Assembly: GCF_963920485.1 (NCBI RefSeq)
Contig: NZ_OY986431.1
Location: 2,409,351-2,473,350 of the forward strand
Direction: 5' to 3'
Length of the DNA: 64,000 nucleotides
Source of the DNA: Cyanobium usitatum str. Tous
GTDB taxonomy: Bacteria > Cyanobacteriota > Cyanobacteriia > PCC-6307 > Cyanobiaceae
The notes under the pieces: generated by a model
The model's input: only the letters and a program-made list of their open reading frames with translations
Databases searched by the model: none
What the model was told of the DNA's origin: nothing
Shown here: in pieces, positions 45,822-56,848 of the stretch
Numbering within the stretch: position 1 is the stretch's first letter
How the letters are laid out: each line of letters starts with the position of its first letter
Program-made: the position numbers and the translations under genes

Positions 45822-47420
45822 TCAAATCACGGCCAGATTCGCCAGGTTGCCGGTATACCCGGTGATTTCCATGAGCCCGTCCGTAGCGCCCTGGAAACCA
45901 GCGCGACCATCATTGAGGGCTAGAAATGTGCGAGTACTTGCGCCACTGCCCAAGCTGAAGGTTGCAGCACGATGTGCTCCAAACGTGGCCCTGGTGAGCA
46001 CAGTGCTGAGGCCGAATTGGTTGAGGGCGCTGACACGGCCCAGCTGGCGAACATTGGCTCGACTGACGGCACGCGGGGCATCAATGCGATCGATTCCGAT
46101 CGCCAGGTCGGTGATGCGGTCGTAGGCGCCAAAACGCGACTCGACTAGACGACCGTAACGGAACATGTCTATGCCACGGCCGCCAGTGAGGCGATCTGCT
46201 CCAGCGCCGCCAATGATGAGGTCGTTGAGATCACCACCGTTAATTGCATTGCTGGAACTATTGCCAATCAGCGTGTCATTAAAACTGCCGCCAACAACAT
46301 TATTAAAGTTTTTAAGGACATCGCTTCCGATGCCAGCGGCGTCGCCGCCGGCTCTGGCTCGCGCGAAGCCGCGCGTGCGATGCAGGTTTACTGTGATGCC
46401 GGCCTTGGCAGAGAGATAGCGGATGGTGTTGGTGCCACCCCCGCCGTCGTAATAATCGTCTCCAGCACCAGTGCAACCAATAACAGATAGATTGCCATTC
46501 CCGCCAAGAACAACGTCATTGCCATCACCCGGCTTCACCGTCTGTGCAATGCTGCTGCGGGAAAGATTGTAATAGTCGTTGTCGACTGAACCTGAGAAGC
46601 TGGTTTCTTTTTCTTCGCCTGAAAGCAGGTAGACGTTGTCCCGGTTGAATGTGCCGTCACTGAATTCAATTGTTTCGACATCGACGGCGTCGAAGCGAAA
46701 ACCGTTTGGCCCTGTGATGCTGAATCGTGTTCCAATATCGGCAACTTCCGTGTTGCCAAAGCCTCTTTCCTCCTCCATGTACTCAATCGTGAAGCCTAGG
46801 TAGGGCACGTCGAGTTTCAAGGTGTCGTTGCCTGCTCCACCGGCAAAGGCATGGGGAGAGCCGCTGGAGCGGCCGTTGTAGGTGCCATCCAGGGAGCTGA
46901 GATCACCGGTGAGGGTCATGGTGTCGTCCCCGTCGAGCCCTACAAAGAAGATGCTTCTGAGCTTTGCGTCGGCTTCTTTGACATTGGCCGTGAAGGTGTC
47001 AGACGCTTCGCTTCCTTCCCAATAGAGACCCTCGATGTTTTGGCTGAGTGTCTGGTCTAAGGCTTTGATATCTGGGATAATCGGGTGATCGGGCAGCCCG
47101 CTCAGCAGGGCTCTGTTGCTGTAGATAGCTAGGTTGATGTTGTCGCCTGTGTGTCCAACTGGGCGCTGAAAACTATTGTAAGTTGGGCCTGAGCCATCGC
47201 TTCTGATAAACAATAATTCTGGCAGGTTGCTGGCAATATTGAGTCGACCCTCGATGCCGAGTGCGAAATTCGTCTTGCCATCTGGCGAGAAAAGATAGTA
47301 AAAGGTCTTGTCGTACGGGTTTCGCTTATCATCGTCAAACCAGCCGCTCTTTAGGGGGTATAATTTGCTGCCGTTAGCTCCATCAGGACCTTCAATCTCC
47401 CAGCCGTCAAGAGTTGTCAT
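45822..47420 (-). CDS. RTX-type calcium-binding surface protein with 'bluetail'-like C-terminus
   Basis: A 532-residue protein from ATG at 47420 (MTTLDGWEIEGPDG); the frame runs on to 47864, but that part is antisense to the next gene. It has no signal peptide, as for type I secretion. Repeats of GG-x-G-x-D type appear as GAGDDYYDGGGGTNTI and LIIGGAGADRLTGGRGIDMF. The final ~90 residues, YDRITDLAIGIDRIDAPRAV ... FLALNDGRAGF ... MEITGYTGNLANLAVI, match the C-terminal module common in cyanobacterial surface RTX proteins (called 'bluetail' in annotation pipelines). The N-terminal part is beta-rich, with unknown ligand. Likely exported and calcium-binding; the HlyD fragment at the window's left edge is not near enough to be a dedicated exporter. 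Confidence 0.77.
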   Translation of the reverse strand: MTTLDGWEIEGPDGANGSKLYPLKSGWFDDDKRNPYDKTFYYLFSPDGKTNFALGIEGRLNIASNLPELLFIRSDGSGPTYNSFQRPVGHTGDNINLAIYSNRALLSGLPDHPIIPDIKALDQTLSQNIEGLYWEGSEASDTFTANVKEADAKLRSIFFVGLDGDDTMTLTGDLSSLDGTYNGRSSGSPHAFAGGAGNDTLKLDVPYLGFTIEYMEEERGFGNTEVADIGTRFSITGPNGFRFDAVDVETIEFSDGTFNRDNVYLLSGEEKETSFSGSVDNDYYNLSRSSIAQTVKPGDGNDVVLGGNGNLSVIGCTGAGDDYYDGGGGTNTIRYLSAKAGITVNLHRTRGFARARAGGDAAGIGSDVLKNFNNVVGGSFNDTLIGNSSSNAINGGDLNDLIIGGAGADRLTGGRGIDMFRYGRLVESRFGAYDRITDLAIGIDRIDAPRAVSRANVRQLGRVSALNQFGLSTVLTRATFGAHRAATFSLGSGASTRTFLALNDGRAGFQGATDGLMEITGYTGNLANLAVI

Positions 47421-47594
47421 AATTGCATAACCTTTATCTATAAATCCTATCACATATTTAATATTTGTGGGCGAAGGAGGGTTGGCGAGGCCTCGGCTCG
47501 CCGTTGCAGCCTGGATTGGGGTGATGGACGGCCACCCTGCGCCAGTGGCCAGCCGAAGGGGCGCTATGTATTTCACTGACCATTCCGCTGCCCC

Positions 47595-48848
47595 ATGACC
47601 GCCCCTGCTCTCGCCGCCGAACGGGTGGCCGCCGCAGTGGCCGCCACCGCTGCCGCCGCCGCCCACCACACCAGCCAGGTGCAGCCGCGGCTGGCCCGGG
47701 TGCTCGAGGCTTTCGCCGCTGAGCGGCTCGGCAGCCAGCACTTCGCTTCGGTGAGCGGCTATGGCCACGGCGATCAGGGCCGGGAGGTGCTCGATCGGGT
47801 GTTTGCCCGGGTGCTGCAAGCCGAGGCGGCGGCCGTGCGACTGCAATTTGTCAGTGGTACCCACGCCATCGCGGCGGCGTTGTTTGGTGTGCTGCGCCCC
47901 GGCGACCGCCTGCTGGCCCTCACCGGCCGCCCCTACGACACCCTCGAAGAGGTGATTGGCATCCGCGGCAGCGGCCAGGGCTCCCTGGCGGAATTCGGCA
48001 TCGCCTACGCCGAGCTGGCCCTCACCGCCGCCGGCCGGGTCGATTTCGACGGTCTGGAGGACGCCCTGGCGCTGCCCACCCGCATGGTGCTGATCCAGCG
48101 CAGTTGCGGCTACAGCTGGCGGCCCTCCCTGTCGGTGGCCCAGATCGGCCTGCTCTGCGAGCGGGTGAAAGCGCTCCAGCCCGGCTGCGTTGTGTTCGTA
48201 GACAACTGCTACGGCGAGCTGGTGGAGGCCCAGGAGCCAACGGCGGTGGGGGCGGATCTGATTGCCGGCTCCTTGATTAAAAACCTCGGCGGCACCATCG
48301 CCCCCACCGGCGGTTACGTGGCTGGCCGGGCTGAGTTGGTGGAGCAGGCCTGCTGCCGGCTCACGGCGCCTGGCATTGGCGGGGAGGGGGGCACCAGCTT
48401 CGACCTCAACCGCCTGCTGGCCCAGGGGCTTTTCCTGGCTCCCCAGATGGTGGCTGAGGCCCTGATCTGCAGCGAGCTGGTGGCGGCCGTGTTCTCGGAT
48501 CTGGGCTACGCGGTGCAGCCCCTGCCCGGGGCCCCCCGCAGCGACGTAATCCAGGCGGTGCGGCTCGGTGATCCCGAGCGGCTCAAAACCGTTTGCCGCG
48601 CCTTCCAGGCCGCATCACCGGTGGGCGCCTATCTCGATCCGGTGCCGGCGCCCATGCCCGGCTACGCCAGTGCTCTGGTGATGGCGGGCGGTACCTTCAT
48701 CGACGGCAGCACCAGCGAGTTTTCCGCCGATGCGCCGCTGCGGGAGCCCTACGTGCTGTTTGCCCAGGGCGGCACCCACCGCGCCCATGCCCAGATCGCC
48801 CTGGAGCGAGCCCTGGTGGCCCTGGCGCAGGCAGGTCAGAAGGTCTGA
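47595..48848 (+). CDS. Methionine gamma-lyase-family PLP enzyme
   Basis: A 417-residue fold-type I PLP-dependent protein of the 'methionine gamma-lyase family / aluminium resistance' type. Block 1 is ASVSGYGHGDQGREVLDRVFARVLQAEAA, with AVRLQFVSGTHAIAAALFGVLRPGD near the cofactor. The PLP-lysine is in DLIAGSLIKNLGGTIAPTGGYVAG, and CGYSWRPSLSV and VFVDNCYGELVE complete the site. Whether it really cleaves methionine or another C-S or amino-acid substrate is unclear. It starts ~175 bp from the RTX gene and ends 66 bp before gcvH on the same strand, though a different role is likely. Confidence 0.85.
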   Translation: MTAPALAAERVAAAVAATAAAAAHHTSQVQPRLARVLEAFAAERLGSQHFASVSGYGHGDQGREVLDRVFARVLQAEAAAVRLQFVSGTHAIAAALFGVLRPGDRLLALTGRPYDTLEEVIGIRGSGQGSLAEFGIAYAELALTAAGRVDFDGLEDALALPTRMVLIQRSCGYSWRPSLSVAQIGLLCERVKALQPGCVVFVDNCYGELVEAQEPTAVGADLIAGSLIKNLGGTIAPTGGYVAGRAELVEQACCRLTAPGIGGEGGTSFDLNRLLAQGLFLAPQMVAEALICSELVAAVFSDLGYAVQPLPGAPRSDVIQAVRLGDPERLKTVCRAFQAASPVGAYLDPVPAPMPGYASALVMAGGTFIDGSTSEFSADAPLREPYVLFAQGGTHRAHAQIALERALVALAQAGQKV

Positions 48849-48914
48849 TTACGCGGATCTCGCTGCTGTTATCAACCCGATGCCGACAGACTGGCGCCAC
48901 CTTGCTGCTCCGAG

Positions 48915-49303
48915 ATGGCGCTCCCCATCCCCGGTGATTGCCGCTACGCCGACAGCCACGAATACGTGCGCCCAGAGGGCGAGAGGCTGCGGCTGGGCAT
49001 CAGTGCCTTCGCTGTCGACCAGCTGGGCGACATTGTGTTTGTCGAGCTGCCGGCGGTGGGTGCCAGCCTTGTGCAGGGCGCCAGTTTTGGCAGCGTGGAA
49101 TCGGTGAAGGCGGTGGAAGATCTGCTGGCGCCGGTGAGCGGTGTGGTGCTGGCCCGCAATGAGGCGGTGCTGGCTAGCCCGGAGGAGCTGCAGAACGATC
49201 CCTATGGCGAGGGTTGGCTGCTGGTGCTGCAGCCAGCTGATCCGGCCCAGCTCGCTGGCCTGCTGGATGCGGCCACCTACGCCGCCAAGGTGCAAGGAGC
49301 CTG

Positions 49304-49304
<1 letters not shown>
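48915..49304 (+). CDS. gcvH: Glycine cleavage system H protein
   Basis: A 129-residue lipoyl carrier protein of the glycine cleavage system. The lipoylated lysine is Lys65 in [16 protein letters not shown], and the family's [19 protein letters not shown] and [12 protein letters not shown] are complete. It shuttles the aminomethyl group from GcvP to GcvT and then electrons to the L protein. Its TGA overlaps the ATG of gcvP by one base, so the two are translationally coupled. The ATG at 48915 precedes [17 protein letters not shown], as in other cyanobacterial H proteins. Confidence 0.97.
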
Positions 49305-52243
<2,939 letters not shown>

Positions 52244-52324
52244 TGCCGTCATGACGCACACTGTGCGGGCCTGACGCCTCTTAACAGGCACAATCAGCGC
52301 TTAAAGCCATTCATTTTCGGGACC

Positions 52325-52519
52325 ATGAAGGGCAGCAACGACGGAACTGGTACAGGAGCGGGCCAGGTGCTGCGGGTGGAGGGCACCAACGTGGTTCGTG
52401 TTCCTTTTGGTGTGCGTCGCTCCCGCCGCCCCCGTCCCCAGCGCCCCGATCACTGGGCCACCCTGGTGCTGCCTTTTCATATCCACCACGATCCAACGCC
52501 ACCTCCCCAGGCAGCTTGA
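52325..52519 (+). CDS. Small hypothetical basic protein
   Basis: A 64-residue frame: a Gly-rich N-terminus (GSNDGTGTGAGQVLRVEG), then NVVRVPFGVRRSRRPRPQRPDHWATLVLPFHIHHDP. The middle is basic and Arg/Pro-rich, which might bind nucleic acid or an acidic partner. No domain was recognised. It stands alone ~82 bp after gcvP on the same strand. A protein-like N-terminal hydrophobic alternation (VLRVEGTNVVRVPF) supports translation, but the length is near the chance limit, and the opposite strand is open too. Confidence 0.5.
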   Translation: MKGSNDGTGTGAGQVLRVEGTNVVRVPFGVRRSRRPRPQRPDHWATLVLPFHIHHDPTPPPQAA

Positions 52520-52545
52520 GTCTGGAGTTGGCTAAATCAAGTCGC

Positions 52546-52785
52546 CTAAATTGGTGCGGTCAAGCGCCAATCAACTAGGGCTTTGATGTCAGCCAGGGAG
52601 CTGGCGGGTGCCCGAAATGGCAGCAGATGCATGGGACTGCGCTCGGGGCGCACCAGCCAGGTGAAATCGGCCTGGGGGATCAGCACGAACCCCCGATAAC
52701 GCACCGTTGCCCGCACCCCGAGGGGAGGGTTGCCGGTTGAGGAGATAGCGGTGCTGGCCATTCCTGGTGTCAGAACTGGGGCCAT
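52546..52785 (-). CDS. Small conserved-type hypothetical protein
   Basis: About 79 residues from ATG at 52785 (MAPVLTPGMASTAIS); the frame is open to a TTG at 52854, but that N-terminus is Lys/Arg-rich and unlikely. The protein is mostly beta-like: LGVRATVRYRGFVLIPQADFTWLVRPERSPMHLLPFRAP, with a final helix SSLADIKALVDWRL. A charged surface and a single compact domain suggest a real small protein, in a style often seen in cyanobacterial genomes. No family could be named. It is convergent with the 64-residue gene, with a 26-bp gap. Confidence 0.55.
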   Translation of the reverse strand: MAPVLTPGMASTAISSTGNPPLGVRATVRYRGFVLIPQADFTWLVRPERSPMHLLPFRAPASSLADIKALVDWRLTAPI

Positions 52786-52953
52786 TGCAGCGGACTGGCG
52801 GCAAATTCGCGGCCGTTTACTGAATTGCTTTGGGATTGCCTTTACACCCTGCAAAATGCCTGGATGGGTCTAGGTCTAGACCCCTGAAACCCGTTTGGGG
52901 TACTGGGTTTTTGCCCTGGAGTCTTCGGCGTAGCAATTGGCTGAGATGGTGTG

Positions 52954-52978
52954 CTGGGCTACAAAAATTGCAGCCCAG
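52954..52978. repeat. Hairpin downstream of the rubrerythrin gene
   Basis: The arms CTGGGCT (52954-52960) and AGCCCAG (52972-52978) pair perfectly around an 11-nt loop whose ends can add CAA/TTG pairing. On the rubrerythrin strand it lies just beyond the stop. No T-run follows the stem, though the loop is U-rich on that strand. It may be a terminator-like or 3'-protecting hairpin. Confidence 0.5.
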
Positions 52979-52986
52979 TTGGGGTA

Positions 52987-53700
52987 TTAAACACCCAGAA
53001 GTTGGGGCTCCCGGTAGGGCACGAAGCTGGTCTTGCGGGCGCCGCAGATCGGGCAGCGCCAGTCGTCGGGGATCGCTTCAAACGGGGTGCCCGGAGCGAT
53101 GCCGGAATCGGGGTCGCCGGCGGTGGGGTCGTAAATCATCGAGCACAGTTTGCAGATCCACTTGCCCGCCACGGGCTGATCGGCCTCTCCGGCCACTCCC
53201 TTGCCCTGCAGGGCTTCGAGGGCGATGCCATAGCGCTCGGCGTGGTGCTGCTCAATGGGGGTGAGCAAGCCGAAGTTTTTGGCGGCGGTGCGAAAGATGC
53301 CGGCGTGCTGCTGTGATTCTTCGGTCTGCTCCTGAAATTCAGCAGCGGCTTCGCCATCGCGATCGGTGCGGGCTTGGTCGGCAAACTCGGGATACATGGT
53401 GGTGTATTCGTAGGTTTCGCCTTCGATCGCCAGCTCCAGGCAGCGGCTGAGCAGGGCCTGCTTCTGCGTGTCGGAGAGGTTGGCGGGATCGTCGATGACG
53501 AGTTCGGGATGGAGCAGCCGGAAGTGGGCGAAGGCGTGCTCGGTTTCCTGGGCGGCGGTGTCGCGAAACAGCTTGGCCAGCTCGGGGTTGCCGACCTGCT
53601 TGGCCACCTCCGCGAAAAATAGGTATTTGCGATTGGCCATGCTCTCGCCGCCAAAAGCGGCTTCAAGATTGGCTTTGGTGTTGGGCTTGGCGATATCCAT
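52987..53700 (-). CDS. rbr: Rubrerythrin (ferritin-like diiron plus rubredoxin)
   Basis: A 237-residue non-haem peroxidase. The N-terminal ferritin-like diiron domain has the paired ExxH/E ligands: [46 protein letters not shown] and [13 protein letters not shown]. The C-terminal rubredoxin domain has [15 protein letters not shown] and [11 protein letters not shown]. By family it reduces hydrogen peroxide to water in the cytoplasm using reduced rubredoxin-type electrons. Usual arrangement and length. It is the first of an oxygen-defence neighbourhood with flv1 and flv3; a ~105-bp gap separates it from flv1 on the same strand. Confidence 0.95.
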   Translation of the reverse strand: MDIAKPNTKANLEAAFGGESMANRKYLFFAEVAKQVGNPELAKLFRDTAAQETEHAFAHFRLLHPELVIDDPANLSDTQKQALLSRCLELAIEGETYEYTTMYPEFADQARTDRDGEAAAEFQEQTEESQQHAGIFRTAAKNFGLLTPIEQHHAERYGIALEALQGKGVAGEADQPVAGKWICKLCSMIYDPTAGDPDSGIAPGTPFEAIPDDWRCPICGARKTSFVPYREPQLLGV

Positions 53701-53805
53701 GGCTGGGCAGGTGTTGCGGCTGAGGAAGAGCCTAGCTTAACCGAAGTCGGAACGACTATGAGTTAGTGGCGTTGGCGTGGCTTGATGGCCCCGGCCTTGG
53801 GGCGC

Positions 53806-55602
53806 TCAGTAGTTGGCGCCGCTGCGGCGCTGGTGCACGGCCGTGGTGGCGCTGGCGTCGAGCACGCCGCCCTGGCTCACCTGGGCATACAGCAGCCAGT
53901 GGTCGCCGCATTCCATGCGCTGCTGCACCGTGGCGTCCAGCCAGGCCAGGGCCTCCGGTAGCAGGGGTTGGTCGGCGGGGCTGTGCTCCAGCTCCAGGCC
54001 GGCGAAGCGGTCAGCGCCTGGGGCAAACGGCTGCAAAAACTGCTTCATTGGACCGGTTTCACGCCCCGCGGCCAGCACGTTGAGGGCAAAGCGATCGCCG
54101 ACGTGCAGCAGGGCCTCCACGGCCCGGTCTTTGGCTACGGCCACGGTGAAGCCAGGCGGCGAGAAGCTGGCCTGGCTCACCCAGCTGGCCACCATGGCGC
54201 TGCTGAGGCGGCTGCCGCCCTCCCCTTTGCTGGTGGTGAGCACGCACAGGGAGCCCACCACCCGGCCCAGGGCCTGCACTGCTGGATTGCTGCGGCTCTC
54301 GCTGAGTCCGCCACTGGCGGATCTGCGCTGCGCCTTGCGCTGTTCGCTCTGCAGCTGGCGGCCCAGGGCGGTGCCGGTTTCCTCGATGGCTTTGAGGCTG
54401 GCCGCATCGGGGCTGAACTTCACCTTGATCGGTTCAAAGGCGAACTGGAAGCCGCCATCGCGCAGCTTGCTCTCCAGCAGATCCAGGGCTTCACCGCTCC
54501 AGCCAAAGCTGCCAAACACCCCCACCGGCTTGCTGCGGTCGCCCTCAGCTAGCACCGTGCCAAGGGCCGAAACGATCGGCGTGGGGGCATGGCCGCCGAG
54601 GGTGGGGGAGCCGATCAAGATCGCATCGCAGCTACGGATCGCCGCCAGCAGCTGCTCAGGTGGCGTGAATTCGCAGTTGATGCTCTCCACCCGCACGCCG
54701 GTGCGGGCGACCCCCTGGGCGAGGGCATCGGCGATGGCGGCCGTGTTGCCGTAGGCGCTGGCAAACAGCAGCGCCACCGATAGGCGCGCCCGCTCCTGGG
54801 TTGCGCCCCAGCGGTGGTAGTCGTTGAGCAGGCTGCGCCAGCTCTCGCTGATCGCTGGGCCGTGGCCGGGGGCAATGGTGCGGATGTCGAGGGCTTCGAG
54901 CCGCTCCACCACCGACTCCACCTGGCGCGCCATCGGTGCCATCAGGCAGTCGTAGAAGTAACGGCGGTCTTCCTCACTACTGCTGCGGTTGGCCTCGGCG
55001 AAACTCTCGCTGCAGAGGTGGGCCGCGAAAAATTTGCCGCTCATCAGCAGGCCGCTGGTCTCCTCGAAGGCCAGCAGCGCCCCGGGCCAGCGGGGGGTGG
55101 GGGTGGGAATTAGGCGTAGCACGTGGCCATCGACGAGGTTGCGGCTGGCCTCCTGCTTCACCACATCGATCCGAGGCAGCGCTGGGATCGGCTCTGGGGT
55201 TGTCTCGCTGCCGGGGGCGACCGGTTTCAGCAGGTTCCAAAGCTCTTCGAGCAGCTTGGCGCCGGCATTGGAGCTCACCAGCAGCAGGTTGGGCCAGCGG
55301 GTCGCCAGCTGGCGCAGCAGAGCAACCCGATTGGGGTTCACATCACCCACCACCACCTTTAATGGAGCCTCTGCCGGGACCAGCTTCGCCAGCTCCGCCA
55401 GGAAGGGCTCGGCAAAGGAGGCCCCGGGGGGATGGACCAGCAGGGGCACCGCCTGGAAGAGGAAGCTGTTGGCGGTGGTGCCGCGCTCCAGGCCGTATTC
55501 CACCTCGAAGCGCAGCCGGGTGGGGCTGAGCCCCTTGAGGCAGATCAGCCCCGGCTCGATGGGGAGCTGGATCACCCGACGCTCCAGGTTTTTTGCGCCC
55601 AT
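53806..55602 (-). CDS. flv1: Flavodiiron protein, Flv1 type (non-canonical metal site)
   Basis: A 598-residue class-C flavodiiron protein of cyanobacteria with three parts: a metallo-beta-lactamase-like domain (~30-260), a flavodoxin-like domain (SVALLFASAYGNTAAIADALA onwards) and a C-terminal flavin-reductase-like domain (VGSLCVLTTSKGEGGSRLSSAMVASWVSQASFSPPGFTVAV). In Flv3-type proteins the diiron ligands are HxExDH. Here the same position (residues 87-92) reads D-V-N-P-N-R, and a ligand position further on reads SGKFFAAH, so the diiron site is non-canonical as described for Flv1/Flv2. By family it partners Flv3 to reduce oxygen to water with electrons from photosystem I. ATG at 55602 is used. 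Confidence 0.9.
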   Translation of the reverse strand: MGAKNLERRVIQLPIEPGLICLKGLSPTRLRFEVEYGLERGTTANSFLFQAVPLLVHPPGASFAEPFLAELAKLVPAEAPLKVVVGDVNPNRVALLRQLATRWPNLLLVSSNAGAKLLEELWNLLKPVAPGSETTPEPIPALPRIDVVKQEASRNLVDGHVLRLIPTPTPRWPGALLAFEETSGLLMSGKFFAAHLCSESFAEANRSSSEEDRRYFYDCLMAPMARQVESVVERLEALDIRTIAPGHGPAISESWRSLLNDYHRWGATQERARLSVALLFASAYGNTAAIADALAQGVARTGVRVESINCEFTPPEQLLAAIRSCDAILIGSPTLGGHAPTPIVSALGTVLAEGDRSKPVGVFGSFGWSGEALDLLESKLRDGGFQFAFEPIKVKFSPDAASLKAIEETGTALGRQLQSEQRKAQRRSASGGLSESRSNPAVQALGRVVGSLCVLTTSKGEGGSRLSSAMVASWVSQASFSPPGFTVAVAKDRAVEALLHVGDRFALNVLAAGRETGPMKQFLQPFAPGADRFAGLELEHSPADQPLLPEALAWLDATVQQRMECGDHWLLYAQVSQGGVLDASATTAVHQRRSGANY

Positions 55603-55651
55603 GGTTCGCCCTGTGGGGAGGAGAGGACTCTAGAAAGACAGTCCGACTGAT

Positions 55652-56845
55652 TTGTTTACTTGCCCCATCGATGGAGAGTCCTTAACCTTTCGGAAGCAGG
55701 CTGGACTTTCCATCGAAGAACCATTTTTCTTTGGCGATAGTTTTCTCCATACAGGGGACGCAAGTCGTTCCAATGGCGGCTTCCCCGAACGGCAAGCTTG
55801 GTCGCGTCCTGATCCCCTGCTGATCGGACTGGAAGCGCCCCTGAGTGGGGAACAACGTGCCAATGGTCGCGACATGTGGCGTGGCGCCAAGCTCGCCGCA
55901 GAGCAGATCAACCTTGAGGGCGGCATCCTCGGCCGGCGCGTCAAGCTGCTGCGTGCTGACGACCAAGCCGATCCTGAGCGTGCCCTACCTGTGGCGCGCA
56001 GCCTGCGGCGACGTGGCGCCGATGCCGTGATCGGTCCCTACAACTCAGCTGTGGGCGTGATCAACCTGCCCTGGTATGTAGATCAAAAGATCCTGCCGGT
56101 ACATCTCACCTCCACTAACCAGACAGATGGCCTGGGGGTGACTGTGCAGCCTAAGAATGATCAGATTGCACCTGTTGATATTGCCTACATCACCTCCCGC
56201 GAGGTGAAGCGTGTGTCGATGCTGGTGGATCCCTCTGACTTCACCAGCGACCTAGCCGATCAGGTGGAGAAGGGGCTCAAGGCCGATGGGGTCGAGGTGA
56301 AGCGCTTCAGCATCACGCCCGGTAGTGCTGATTACCAGGCTGAGATCGCCCAGGCCCTCGACAGCAATCCCCAGCTGGTTTATTCGAGCAGCTACTACCC
56401 GGAGGGCAGCAAGATCGCCCGCGCGCTGGTGGCCAGCGGCACTGCTGCTGAGCCCTTCATGTGCCTCAGCAATGTGGATGCGGCCTTTGTGACTGAAGCG
56501 GGCCTGAAGGTGGCTCGCCGCTGCACCTTCAGCGGTACGCCTGAGTCGGCCCAGCTCCCCGACGCCCAGAACTATGTGAACGCGTACAGGGGACGTTTCG
56601 ACCGCGAACCCAACGTTTGGGGTGCCTTCACTTACGACTCACTCAAGCTTCTGGATACCACGATGGAGGAGGTCGGCAGCACCCGCTACAAGACGGTTCT
56701 GGACCAGTTGCGGCAGACCACGGGATACGAGGGGCAGACCGGACGAATCAGCATCGATGCGATTACGGGCAACCGCGTGAAGGTGCCGGTGTTCGCCTTG
56801 AGGGTCAACGGGCAGGGTGACTTCGTCGTTAAGGACGATGCCTGA
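55652..56845 (+). CDS. Periplasmic-binding-type solute-binding protein without signal peptide
   Basis: A 397-residue protein from TTG at 55652. From residue ~54 it is a clear leucine/branched-chain amino acid-type ABC solute-binding protein: LIGLEAPLSGEQRANGRDMWRGAKLAAEQINLEGGILGRRVKLLRADDQADPERALPVA, then VIGPYNSAVGVINLPW and so on. The first ~53 residues are polar and contain no hydrophobic signal peptide, and an in-frame TAG at 55631-55633 blocks any upstream start. No permease or ATPase gene is near. It may be a cytoplasmic sensor-like version, or an inactivated gene that lost its 5' end. A 14-bp imperfect inverted repeat overlaps its start. Confidence 0.75.
   Translation: MFTCPIDGESLTFRKQAGLSIEEPFFFGDSFLHTGDASRSNGGFPERQAWSRPDPLLIGLEAPLSGEQRANGRDMWRGAKLAAEQINLEGGILGRRVKLLRADDQADPERALPVARSLRRRGADAVIGPYNSAVGVINLPWYVDQKILPVHLTSTNQTDGLGVTVQPKNDQIAPVDIAYITSREVKRVSMLVDPSDFTSDLADQVEKGLKADGVEVKRFSITPGSADYQAEIAQALDSNPQLVYSSSYYPEGSKIARALVASGTAAEPFMCLSNVDAAFVTEAGLKVARRCTFSGTPESAQLPDAQNYVNAYRGRFDREPNVWGAFTYDSLKLLDTTMEEVGSTRYKTVLDQLRQTTGYEGQTGRISIDAITGNRVKVPVFALRVNGQGDFVVKDDA
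55668..55716. repeat. 14-bp imperfect inverted repeat at the start of the solute-binding gene
   Basis: Arms TCGATGGAGAGTCC (55668-55681) and GGACTTTCCATCGA (55703-55716) are complementary at 13 of 14 positions, with a 21-nt spacer. The left arm also makes the palindrome CCATCGATGG. This lies inside the apparent N-terminal coding part, which has no family counterpart. It could be an insertion scar, an operator or an RNA hairpin. Confidence 0.6.
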
Positions 56846-56848
56846 GCC

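Noticed and set aside
47421-47864. 148-codon N-terminal extension of the RTX protein
   Set aside because: It is antisense to the start of the PLP-enzyme gene, and the inner ATG gives a sensible protein.
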